Source: VAZQ01 sp045811525 (GTDB taxonomy: Bacteria > Pseudomonadota > Alphaproteobacteria > Rhizobiales > Xanthobacteraceae). From it: DNA of 64,000 nucleotides. Below the pieces are notes generated by a model that was not told the origin of the DNA, did not search any database, and worked only from the letters and a program-made list of their open reading frames with translations. Below, one piece after another: positions 25,249 through 33,041 of this stretch; position 1 is the first letter of the stretch, and every line of letters starts with the position of its first letter. The DNA is taken from the NCBI GenBank assembly GCA_045811525.1, contig JBJMTV010000034.1, forward strand, positions 1 to 64,000, in the 5' to 3' direction. Both the position numbers and the translations under genes were made by a program.

Positions 25249-26025
25249 TCAGCCGCGCAGCGGCACCATCTGGCCGCCGTCCACGACAATGGTGGTCCCG
25301 GCGATGAAGCGGCCGGCGTCGGAGACGAGCAGCAGCAAGGCCCCGTCGAGATCGCGCTCCTCGCCGAAACGGCCGACCGGAATGTCGCGCTTGATCTTGG
25401 CGCCCTCCCCGCTCAGCAGGTAATCGCGGTTCATCTCGGTGACGATCCAGCCTGGCGCGATTGCGTTGACGCGAACGCCCTTGAAAGCAAGCTCGAGCCC
25501 CAGCGTCTTGGTCAGCTGGATCACACCTGCTTTGGCGGCGGAATAGGCGACCGTGCCTTTGGACACACCGAAGCCCAGCACCGAGGCGATGTTGACGATG
25601 GCACCGTTTTTTCCGGCCGCGAGCATGCGGCGCGCGCCTTCCTGCGCCCAGAAGAACACAGCATCGAGATTCGTGCTCACAATGCGCCGCCATTCGGCTT
25701 CCGGCAGATCGACGGCACGATTGGCATGGGCCACTCCGGCATTGTTGACCAGGATGGTCACGGTCCCGAATGCCTGCTCGGCAGCGTCGAACGCATGCCG
25801 CATAGCGCTGTGATCAAGCACGTCGGCGCCGAGGGCAAGCGCGCGTCCGCCCTGGCCCTCGATCTCCTCGCGCAAGGCGTGCAAGCGCTCGGCGCGGCGC
25901 GCCACGAGCGCCACGGCCGCGCCCTGCGCCGCCAGAACTTGCGCAAAACGCGCGCCCAGCCCACTCGACGCGCCGGTCACCAGCGCGACTGCGCCTTTGA
26001 GGTCGAACAGCTCTGCTGCGCTCAT
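25249..26025 (-). CDS. Short-chain dehydrogenase/reductase (SDR)
   Basis: A 258-residue classical SDR: TGASSGLGARF for NAD(P) binding, NNAGVAH, catalytic Ser in IVNIASVLG and YSAAKAG with Tyr and Lys. The start at ATG 26025 (MSAAELFDLKGAVALVTGAS) has AAGG upstream; the frame is open much further but that part lies antisense to the nitrile hydratase gene. Probably a 3-hydroxyacyl-CoA or alcohol dehydrogenase in the same pathway as the ACAD downstream. First gene of the unit, divergent from nitrile hydratase across 123 nt. Confidence 0.9.
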   Translation of the reverse strand: MSAAELFDLKGAVALVTGASSGLGARFAQVLAAQGAAVALVARRAERLHALREEIEGQGGRALALGADVLDHSAMRHAFDAAEQAFGTVTILVNNAGVAHANRAVDLPEAEWRRIVSTNLDAVFFWAQEGARRMLAAGKNGAIVNIASVLGFGVSKGTVAYSAAKAGVIQLTKTLGLELAFKGVRVNAIAPGWIVTEMNRDYLLSGEGAKIKRDIPVGRFGEERDLDGALLLLVSDAGRFIAGTTIVVDGGQMVPLRG

Positions 26026-26148
26026 CTGTGGCCTTGGTAACTGCGCGTCCGCCGCGCTCCGCGACGACAACGGGCGCCCTCGACTTCGCCTGTTGCACGG
26101 ACGATACTCCGCTTTCACGAGCAGAGGGGCAATGTACCGAGGTTTGCG

Positions 26149-26808
26149 ATGGCCGGACACCACGATCACGATCACGACCACCATCATCATCATGATCACC
26201 ACGACCATGAGCACGGGTCGGAGCTCAGCGAGACGCAATTGCGGGTCCGGGCACTCGAAACGGTTCTGACCGAGAAGGGCTACATCGATCCGGCGGCGCT
26301 CGACGTCCTGATCGAGACCTACGAAACCAAGGTCGGCCCGCACAACGGCGCCCGCGTCGTGGCACGTGCCTGGGGTGATCCGAATTTCAAGAAGGCGCTG
26401 CTCGAGGACGCCTCCGCAGCGGTGCGCACGATGGGGCACGAAAGCCGCGTCGGCGACCATCTGGTCGCGGTCGAGAACACCCCGCAGACCCACAACATGA
26501 TCGTGTGCACCCTCTGCTCCTGCTACCCCTGGGAAGTTCTCGGACTGCCACCGGTCTGGTACAAGTCGGCACCGTATCGCTCGCGCGCGGTCAAGGACCC
26601 GCGCGGCGTGCTCGCCGATTTCGGCGTGACGCTTCCCCAGGAAACACAGATCCGGGTGTGGGATTCGACGGCGGAGACGCGCTTCGTTGTGCTGCCGATG
26701 CGCCCTGCGGGTACCGAGGGCTGGAGCGAGGAGCGGCTGGCCGAGTTGGTGACGCGCGACGCCATGATCGGCACCGGCTTGCCCAAGCACCCGAAGGAGA
26801 GCGCTTGA
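26149..26808 (+). CDS. Nitrile hydratase alpha subunit, cobalt type
   Basis: A 219-residue catalytic subunit that hydrates nitriles to amides. The metal-binding claw is CTLCSC (Cys120, Cys123, Ser124, Cys125); Thr at position 2 (rather than Ser) marks the cobalt type. The two outer Cys side chains around Ser are normally oxidised after translation. Unusually, residues 4-22 hold 13 histidines with Asp, a possible cobalt-handling tag, although some bacterial homologues share this. It heads the operon, and the beta subunit ATG overlaps its stop (TGATG). No amidase gene is present nearby, so the fate of the amide is unclear. Confidence 0.95.
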   Translation: MAGHHDHDHDHHHHHDHHDHEHGSELSETQLRVRALETVLTEKGYIDPAALDVLIETYETKVGPHNGARVVARAWGDPNFKKALLEDASAAVRTMGHESRVGDHLVAVENTPQTHNMIVCTLCSCYPWEVLGLPPVWYKSAPYRSRAVKDPRGVLADFGVTLPQETQIRVWDSTAETRFVVLPMRPAGTEGWSEERLAELVTRDAMIGTGLPKHPKESA

Positions 26809-27464
26809 TGGATGGCGTCCACGACATGGGCGGCATGGATGGTTTCGGCAAAGTCGAGCCGGAAGCAAACGAGCCGGTCTTCCATGCTCCTTGGGAAGGA
26901 CGCGTATTGGCGATGCAGCGTGCCATGGGCTACGCCGGCGCTTGGCACATCGACATGTCACGCTTTGCCCAGGAGCGACTGCCGCCCGCTGTGTACGTCA
27001 CGGCGTCGTATTACGAGCGCTGGGCATTGGCCATGGAAAAGAACGTGGTCGAGCGCGGCTATGCCGGAGCGGACGAGCTCGAGGCAGGGCATGCGCTGCG
27101 AGCGGGAAAGCCGGTGGCGCGCAAGCTCACGCCCGCAGTCGTACAGAATGGCATGACGCGCGGCTCGTTCTATCGCCAAGCGAAAGCACCCGCCCGCTTC
27201 AAACCGGGCGATCGGGTGCGCACCAGGAACATTCACCCGGCGACCCATACGCGGCTGCCGCGCTACGCGCGCGGCCGTGTCGGCATCGTGGAGCTGGTGC
27301 ATGGATGCCACGCATTTCCCGATGCCGTGGCCATCGACCGCGGGGATGACCCGCAATGGCTTTATACCGTGGTGTTCGATGGCAATGAGCTCTGGGGGCC
27401 CGACGCCGATCCAAGCACCAAGGTCTCGATTGATGCCTTCGAGCCATACCTCGAGCCCGCCTGA
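26808..27464 (+). CDS. Nitrile hydratase beta subunit
   Basis: A 218-residue partner of the alpha subunit, forming the alpha-beta heterodimer. It begins MDGVHDMGGMDGFGKV, the standard motif, and the C-terminal half has the SH3-like barrel with FKPGDRVRTRNIHPATHTRLPRYARGRVGIV. The ATG at 26808 overlaps the alpha stop by one base, so expression is coupled. The open frame extends upstream inside the alpha gene but without family similarity. It ends 32 nt inside the next gene. Confidence 0.95.
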   Translation: MDGVHDMGGMDGFGKVEPEANEPVFHAPWEGRVLAMQRAMGYAGAWHIDMSRFAQERLPPAVYVTASYYERWALAMEKNVVERGYAGADELEAGHALRAGKPVARKLTPAVVQNGMTRGSFYRQAKAPARFKPGDRVRTRNIHPATHTRLPRYARGRVGIVELVHGCHAFPDAVAIDRGDDPQWLYTVVFDGNELWGPDADPSTKVSIDAFEPYLEPA

Positions 27465-27843
27465 AGCCCTCGCCGCCGCAGAGCGGGCAACGCAGGTCGT
27501 GCCGGGAATTCCGCGCGACCGCGAAGGACCGGTGTTCCGCGAGCCGTGGGAGGCGCAAGCCTTTGCCATGGCCCTCGAGCTGCACGGGCGCGGCCTGTTC
27601 ACCTGGGCGGAATGGGCAGCAACGCTGGCGGCCGAGATCAAACGTGCGCAGAACGTGGGCGATCCCGACACTGGCGAGACCTACTACCTGCACTGGCTGA
27701 ATGCCCTCGAGCGCATCGTTGCGGAAAAGGGCGTGACCGATGGCGCGACGCTCGCTCGATTTCGCCAGGCCTGGGCGCACGCGGCGGATCGCACGCCGCA
27801 TGGCACGCCGATCGAGCTCACGCCGGAAGACTTCGGCAGATGA
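27433..27843 (+). CDS. Nitrile hydratase activator / accessory protein
   Basis: A 136-residue member of the beta-related activator family (P14K/NhlE-type) that binds the alpha subunit and inserts cobalt by subunit swapping. It carries GPVFREPWEAQAFAMALELHGRGLFTWAEWAATLAAEI, shared with the N-terminal part of beta subunits, and TYYLHWLNALERIVAEKG. The ATG at 27433 lies within the end of the beta gene (32-nt overlap). It ends 7 bases before the convergent monooxygenase stop, so no terminator fits between. Confidence 0.88.
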   Translation: MPSSHTSSPPEALAAAERATQVVPGIPRDREGPVFREPWEAQAFAMALELHGRGLFTWAEWAATLAAEIKRAQNVGDPDTGETYYLHWLNALERIVAEKGVTDGATLARFRQAWAHAADRTPHGTPIELTPEDFGR

Positions 27844-27849
27844 CAGATG

Positions 27850-29064
27850 TCATCTGATCTCAGGTGAATGCACGTGCTCGGGCCGTATGCCGAGCCCGAC
27901 CAGCCGGGCCGGGATGCGGCGCAGCGGAGCAAAGCTGCTGATCAGCCGCAGCGCCAGGGGCGCCCGCATAGACCTGCCGCCGAGCACGCGACCGATCACC
28001 GCGCTCTGCACGGCAAGCTGCAGACGTTGCGTGACGCGGGTTGGAAACTCGCGGCGTTTCTGGACGGCGGCGAGGTCGGCGTCGCGTAGACTTTTCTCGC
28101 GCAAAGGCCGCCACAGGAGATTGGCGGCCGCGACGGCGTCCTGCACCGCAAGATTCACGCCCACCCCGCCCACCGGCGACATGGCATGCGCGGCATCACC
28201 GATGCAAAGAAGGCCGGCGCGGTGCCAAAGCGCAAGCCGATCGACGCGAACCGTGAGCAACTTCACCCGATCCCAGTCAACAAGCTCGTCGACCCGATCG
28301 GCGAGCTCCGGGGCGATCTCGCTTACCATCTTGCGAAAGGCCGGCAAGCCCGCGCGCTTGGTTTCCTCAAAGCCGCCCTTGCGGATCACGAATGCACATT
28401 GCCAGTACTCGCCACGGTCGATCAGGATGGTGATCCGTCCGGCGCTGAAGCGGCCCATCGTCTCGCCGGTATCCGTCGGCTTTTTCGACAGGCGAAACCA
28501 GAGCACGTCCATCGGAGCGCCCAGATCCTGCACGGCAAAGCCCGCGCGCATCCGCACTGTGGAATGGCGGCCGTCGGAGCCGACTGTGAGATCGGCGCGC
28601 ACCTCGAGCGGCCCATCCGGCGCCTGCACCCGTACGCCGGTAACGCGGCCGCCCTCCTCGATAAGCTCAGTCGCCTCCGTGCTCATGAGCAGTCGAAAGC
28701 CGGGATAGCTCTTACCGTGGGCCGCGAGGAACGCCAGGAAATCCCACTGCGGCATCATGGCGATGTACTTGCAGCGCATCGGCAGATGCCGGAAGTCGGC
28801 GAAGGCATATTCCTGATCACCGAAGAACGCGCTCACGGCCGAGGCGCGCTGATGCGGCAGCTTGAGAAACTCATCGAGCAGCCCCAGCTCCCCCATCACC
28901 TCGAGGGTGGAGGGATGAATCGTGTCACCGCGGAAATCGCGCAGGAAATCGGCGTGCTTCTCGAGGACCACCACGTCGACCCCGGCACGCGCCAGGAGGT
29001 AGCCCAGCATCAGTCCACAGGGGCCGCCACCGACAATGCAGCAGCGCGTCGCGATCTGGTGCAT
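27850..29064 (-). CDS. FAD-dependent aromatic-type monooxygenase
   Basis: A 404-residue class A flavoprotein hydroxylase (PHBH/UbiH-like). The Rossmann motif GGGPCGLMLGYLLARAG is at the N terminus and the FAD-binding motif GDAAHAMSPVGGVGVNLAVQDA is near residue 280. Between them is a DG-like segment (VGSDGRHSTVR). The substrate is unknown; similar proteins hydroxylate phenols, quinones or heterocycles. It lies 25 nt downstream of the NicO transporter on the same strand and could share its transcript. Confidence 0.88.
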   Translation of the reverse strand: MHQIATRCCIVGGGPCGLMLGYLLARAGVDVVVLEKHADFLRDFRGDTIHPSTLEVMGELGLLDEFLKLPHQRASAVSAFFGDQEYAFADFRHLPMRCKYIAMMPQWDFLAFLAAHGKSYPGFRLLMSTEATELIEEGGRVTGVRVQAPDGPLEVRADLTVGSDGRHSTVRMRAGFAVQDLGAPMDVLWFRLSKKPTDTGETMGRFSAGRITILIDRGEYWQCAFVIRKGGFEETKRAGLPAFRKMVSEIAPELADRVDELVDWDRVKLLTVRVDRLALWHRAGLLCIGDAAHAMSPVGGVGVNLAVQDAVAAANLLWRPLREKSLRDADLAAVQKRREFPTRVTQRLQLAVQSAVIGRVLGGRSMRAPLALRLISSFAPLRRIPARLVGLGIRPEHVHSPEIR

Positions 29065-29089
29065 GGCGTGTCTCTTCTTGAGTATCGCG

Positions 29090-30577
29090 TTACATGCCGA
29101 CCAGGCGCTCGCTGACCATGTAGCCGGTCAGCAACAAGGCGCCGAAGGTGATGATCACCGCGGCAGCCGCGACCTCGACCGCGCGCATCATCAGCATGCC
29201 ATAGCCGAAACGCTGTTTCGCAAGATGCCCCGCCCAGGCCTTGGCACCGACGGCAATGGTGGCGATGATGGCCACGGTGATTGCCGTGCCCAGCCCCATG
29301 ATGAAGGTCGAAACGACCCCTGCCCAGAACAGGCCCTGAGCCAGCGCGAAGACCAGAACCAGAATTGCACCCGAGCACGGACGCAGCCCGACCGCGACGA
29401 TCGCGGACAGGCCGCGTCTCCAGCCTCCGGGACCGGCAAGCTGCTCGGGCTCGGGCGCATGAGCGTGACCCCAGGCCGAGGCATCGTCCTCATGCACGTG
29501 ATCCTCATGCATGTGGCAGCCGTGATGGTGGTGCGCATGCGCATGCCCGTGCGCGTGGTCGTGGCCGCAATCATGGGCATGATTATGAGCATCGGCATGG
29601 TGGTCATGGACGTGCTCGTGCGGAGCGGCATGCCCGTGGTGCTCATGGCAAGTGGCGTGGGCCTCAGCAACATGATGATGCTTTGCCGTCGCGCGCCGCT
29701 CACGACGCATGATCTGCAGCATTGCGGTGCACCGGCTCCACAACAGCCATAGGCACAGGACGAGAACCACCCCGCAGAGAACGATCGTCGCCACGTCATT
29801 CACTGCGACGAACGGCAGCATCAGTTTCGTGAGCAGCGCAAGCATGAGGACATCAATGACGGTGACGACGAGCGAGCGTGCCGCAGTTTCGGTCGTCCCG
29901 ATGTCGCGCTGGAGGAGGGCGTTGAGGAGCGCCCAGCATTTGACCACGAGAAGGCGCAAACCTATCCAGATGATTGCCAGGTAGCTCACGATCTCGATGA
30001 CATCGACCGCACGCTTCATGGTGGCGGCGGTCGCGTTGAGCAGCGCCGCCGCCACGCCTACGATCGCCACCGCGACGAGCGCCTGCAGCAGCGCCGATGC
30101 AAACGACAGCACCACCCCGCGGCGCCAGGTCTCCTCGTTGGCGATGAGATAAGACGAGATCACCGCCTTTCCGTGCCCCGGACCGGCGGCATGAAACATG
30201 CCGTAGAGGAACGACAGCCCGAACAGCCCCCACACGGCGCTCCCGTCCGCTTTGGAGGCGCGAATAATGCCGGAGAACTGGCGATAAAACTCGGCCTGCT
30301 TCGCCAGAACCCAGCCGATGACGCCACTCGTTGGAGCAGCGAGCGGCGCTTGCGGACGCGGCGCGCCAAATGGTCCGCTTTGCGCCAATGCGGCGTCCAT
30401 CATGGCGCCGAGCAGCAAGAGGCCCACGAGTACGGCGACCAACGTCAGCGCTTGCGGCAAGCCTCGCTCCGCCGCGGCACAACGATAGCGTGAGCGGCCC
30501 GGCTGGCGCACGCCGGAGGGCGCGGAACCTGAGGACCCGCGCAATGGCCGCTTCCCGGCAAGCGCGCTCAAGGGCAT
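29090..30577 (-). CDS. NicO-family nickel/cobalt transporter with His-rich loop
   Basis: A 495-residue membrane protein of the NicO/RcnA superfamily. The first half has LFGLSFLYGMFHAAGPGHGKAVISSYL, where the HxxxGHGK-like motif is diagnostic. The second half has the repeat AIVAVGLRPCSGAILVLVFALAQGL. Between them (about residues 300-367) is a cytoplasmic or periplasmic loop with some 30 His plus Cys. ATG 30577 overlaps the upstream DUF1007 stop by 10 nt, indicating coupling. RcnA relatives export Ni/Co while others import; direction cannot be decided here. Next-but-one neighbour is a cobalt-type nitrile hydratase, so cobalt handling is plausible. Confidence 0.87.
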   Translation of the reverse strand: MPLSALAGKRPLRGSSGSAPSGVRQPGRSRYRCAAAERGLPQALTLVAVLVGLLLLGAMMDAALAQSGPFGAPRPQAPLAAPTSGVIGWVLAKQAEFYRQFSGIIRASKADGSAVWGLFGLSFLYGMFHAAGPGHGKAVISSYLIANEETWRRGVVLSFASALLQALVAVAIVGVAAALLNATAATMKRAVDVIEIVSYLAIIWIGLRLLVVKCWALLNALLQRDIGTTETAARSLVVTVIDVLMLALLTKLMLPFVAVNDVATIVLCGVVLVLCLWLLWSRCTAMLQIMRRERRATAKHHHVAEAHATCHEHHGHAAPHEHVHDHHADAHNHAHDCGHDHAHGHAHAHHHHGCHMHEDHVHEDDASAWGHAHAPEPEQLAGPGGWRRGLSAIVAVGLRPCSGAILVLVFALAQGLFWAGVVSTFIMGLGTAITVAIIATIAVGAKAWAGHLAKQRFGYGMLMMRAVEVAAAAVIITFGALLLTGYMVSERLVGM

Positions 30578-31221
30578 TTCACGAAGAGCTTGTTGGCGAA
30601 CTCCTCGCCGATGCTCAGCCCGGTGCTGCGCTGCTCGGGACCGAGCTGGCTCAGCTGCTGCGCGAGCGCAGCATTCATGTCCTGTGGACGTCCGACAGTG
30701 AGCTTGCACTTCGCCGGCGCGCCGACCAGCTTGACCGGATCCTTCTCGGCGAAGCTGAAGTCGACAAAGAATTCCTTGTCGTAGATTTCAACACTGAGGT
30801 CCCTGGCCTTCACCGGCTCCTTCAGGGGTAAGGTGAAGTGCAACGTCAGCACGGTCTCCTTGGGGTCGTAGTCGAGATAAAAGCCGGCCGGCGGCTCAGC
30901 GAATGTGACCGGCTTGCCGTTCGCTTTCGCAGTGGTGAAGAAGTCGTATTCCTTGAGCGAGGTCACATTGACCTCCGCGAGCGGCGCCAGCTCCTCACGG
31001 GTGAAATGGCCCTTCTTCTTGGCTTCGATGCCCTGCGTGGCAAAGACCGAGAACATGTCGTCGAAGGTCCAGGCATGGCGCACCCCGGTGACGCTGCCGT
31101 CGGGCGCGTAGACAAGCTCGCTCTTCATGGTCACCCATACATGCGGGTGGGCGCAGGCGGCACCGGCAGCAAGAAGAAGGGCGGTCAAGCCGCCGAGAGC
31201 TGAAAGGAACCTGTCCTTCAT
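30568..31221 (-). CDS. DUF1007 family periplasmic protein (NicO partner)
   Basis: A 217-residue protein with signal peptide (MKDRFLSALGGLTALLLAAGAACA) and a mature N terminus HPHVWVTMKSELVY. The HPHVW start is typical of DUF1007, which is almost always paired with NicO transporters and is thought to help bind or deliver metal. Function in this locus is inference. It sits first in the pair, with the start of the NicO gene overlapping its end. The gap of 220 nt to the upstream GGT gene is the likely promoter. Confidence 0.88.
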   Translation of the reverse strand: MKDRFLSALGGLTALLLAAGAACAHPHVWVTMKSELVYAPDGSVTGVRHAWTFDDMFSVFATQGIEAKKKGHFTREELAPLAEVNVTSLKEYDFFTTAKANGKPVTFAEPPAGFYLDYDPKETVLTLHFTLPLKEPVKARDLSVEIYDKEFFVDFSFAEKDPVKLVGAPAKCKLTVGRPQDMNAALAQQLSQLGPEQRSTGLSIGEEFANKLFVKCP

Positions 31222-31441
31222 TATGGAAGCTCGCCTGTGTTGAGGCCGTGCCGCTCGCTAGCTCGTGCGGTGCGCGTCGTGGTTCGCACCCTTCGTCCCC
31301 CTCCGATCAGGGCGGGCGCGCGGGCAAAGCTGCGCAGAGCGTATGCACCCCCACATGATGGTGATTAACAGGGACTGCGGCGGAATGGAGGCGTCTTCCG
31401 ACCCCCCCGGAGCGCGCAGATCATGGAAGTTTATACGCCCG
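31222..31441. other. Upstream region of the DUF1007-NicO pair
   Basis: 220 nt with no gene. On the minus strand, a G-tract flanked by near-inverted bases (ATGTGGGGGTGCAT, about 31343-31356) recalls RcnR/CsoR-type metal-sensor operators only loosely. No cobalamin riboswitch boxes are evident. Confidence 0.3.
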
Positions 31442-33031
31442 TTACACGCCGGCAGCGCCGCCGTCAGCACGCGGGTCGTGCGCTCCTTCCATCATCCCAT
31501 CCGGGTGAAGGACCACCGCCCCGGCGTGCCCCATCAGATCCGAATAGGGCTCCTCCAGCACCTCGACGTCGTGCCCCGCGGCGAGCAGCCGGTCGATCAC
31601 ATTGCCATCGAAGCGCGCCTCCAGACGCAGCTTCGTGACGTTGGAGCCCCAGGTGCGGCCGAGCAGCCAGCGCGGCGCGTCAAGCGCGTCGCCGAGGGAC
31701 TTTCGATAGGCAGCATAGCGGGTGAACAGTGCTGCCTGCGTTTGCGGCTGTCCGTCACCGCCCATGGCGCCATAGCTGATGATCCGTCCGTCGCTGAGAA
31801 CCGCAATGGCGGGGTTCAGCGTGTGGAATGGCAGCCGACCGGGCGCGAGCGCATTGAGCGCGCGCGGGTCGAGCGAGAAGCTCGCACCGCGGTTCTGCAT
31901 GAGAATGCCGGTTGCCGGGAGCACCACGCCCGAGCCGAACTCCCAATAGAGGGACTGGATGTAGGAGACCACGAGACCACTGGTGTCGGCTGCGCCCATC
32001 CAGACCGTATCGCCGCTCCGATCGGCGGACGGCCAAGGGGCGGCCTTGCGGCGATCAATCTGCATCGCCTGCGCCGCAAGGAAGGCGGGGGAGAGATAGC
32101 GCTCAAGCGGTTGGGTTATTCGATCGGGGTCAGCAATCACCCGGTCGCGCACGCGGAAGGCACGCTTGGTCGCCTCGACCAGTGCATGGATGTAGTCGAA
32201 ACTTTCCGCCTCACTGCTGGCAAGCTCATCGAACAGCGCAAGGATCAGTAGCGAAGCGAGCCCTTGCGTCGGCGCCGGCGTGTTGAAGAGCGTGCCGTAG
32301 GAGAGCGTGACGCTGAGCGGGTCCGCCAACGTCGCGCGGCACCGCTCCAGATCGGCTCGGGTGAGCGGACTGCCGACACGGTCGAGATCGGCTGCCATCT
32401 CGCGGCCTATGTCACCGCGATAGAAGTCCTGCAGTCCAGCATGGGCGAGATGATCGAGGGTCGCGGCAAACGAGGTCTGCTTGAGCGTTGCGCCTTCGCT
32501 CGGTGGTTTGCCGTCCACCAGAAAGGTGCCGGCGAAGCCTGGTACATTCTGGAGCTCCGCGACCTTCTCGGCGGAGAGCCGGGCTTGGCTGCGGCTGACG
32601 CGGTAGCCCTCGGCCGCATGCTTGACCGCCGGCGCCAGGAGCTCCGTCAGCGGCAGCCGGCCGCCATGCGCGCGCGCGACCTCGAGCGCGAGCATCCAGC
32701 CTCCTACCGCACCAGGCGCCGTCAGCACCGCAAGCGCTCCGCGCGGCGGGATCGTCTCGCATCCCTGATAGAGCTCAGGCTTGGCATTGCTGCCGGCGCG
32801 GCCGGCCGCGAGTAACGCCCTGATGCGACCGCCAGGCTCGCGCACGAGCCAGAAACCGTCACCGCCGAGATGGTTCATATGCGGATAGACTGCGGCGCTC
32901 ACCGCAGCCATCGCCACGGTCGTTTCGAGTGCATTGGCGCCGTCCGCCAAAGCCGCACGGCCCGCCTCGACCGCCGCATGATGCGGCGCCGCGACAACTC
33001 CTCGGCGATGCCCGGCGCTGTGCAGCTCCAT
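31442..33031 (-). CDS. Gamma-glutamyltransferase family hydrolase
   Basis: A 529-residue Ntn-hydrolase-type protein. The N-terminal part has HHAAVEAGRAALADGANALETTVAMAA and the glycine-rich HLGGDGFWLV. The probable autoprocessing Thr nucleophile is in SGDTVWMGAADTSGLVVSYIQS, followed by GASFSLDP and AMGGDGQPQTQAALFTRY in the small subunit. No signal peptide is visible, unlike periplasmic GGT, so it is probably cytoplasmic and may act on other amides (cephalosporin acylase-like relatives exist). It lies 10 nt downstream of the M3 peptidase gene, implying a joint peptide/amide breakdown role. Confidence 0.88.
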   Translation of the reverse strand: MELHSAGHRRGVVAAPHHAAVEAGRAALADGANALETTVAMAAVSAAVYPHMNHLGGDGFWLVREPGGRIRALLAAGRAGSNAKPELYQGCETIPPRGALAVLTAPGAVGGWMLALEVARAHGGRLPLTELLAPAVKHAAEGYRVSRSQARLSAEKVAELQNVPGFAGTFLVDGKPPSEGATLKQTSFAATLDHLAHAGLQDFYRGDIGREMAADLDRVGSPLTRADLERCRATLADPLSVTLSYGTLFNTPAPTQGLASLLILALFDELASSEAESFDYIHALVEATKRAFRVRDRVIADPDRITQPLERYLSPAFLAAQAMQIDRRKAAPWPSADRSGDTVWMGAADTSGLVVSYIQSLYWEFGSGVVLPATGILMQNRGASFSLDPRALNALAPGRLPFHTLNPAIAVLSDGRIISYGAMGGDGQPQTQAALFTRYAAYRKSLGDALDAPRWLLGRTWGSNVTKLRLEARFDGNVIDRLLAAGHDVEVLEEPYSDLMGHAGAVVLHPDGMMEGAHDPRADGGAAGV

Positions 33032-33041
33032 GGATGACGTC

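Noticed and set aside
29365..29752. Plus-strand frame with Met/Val-rich stretches opposite the NicO gene
   Set aside because: Complement of the His-rich loop of the transporter.
31222..31441. Cobalamin riboswitch or Zur box upstream of DUF1007-NicO
   Set aside because: No B12-box and no A/T-rich palindrome; only a G-tract of weak resemblance to RcnR-type sites.
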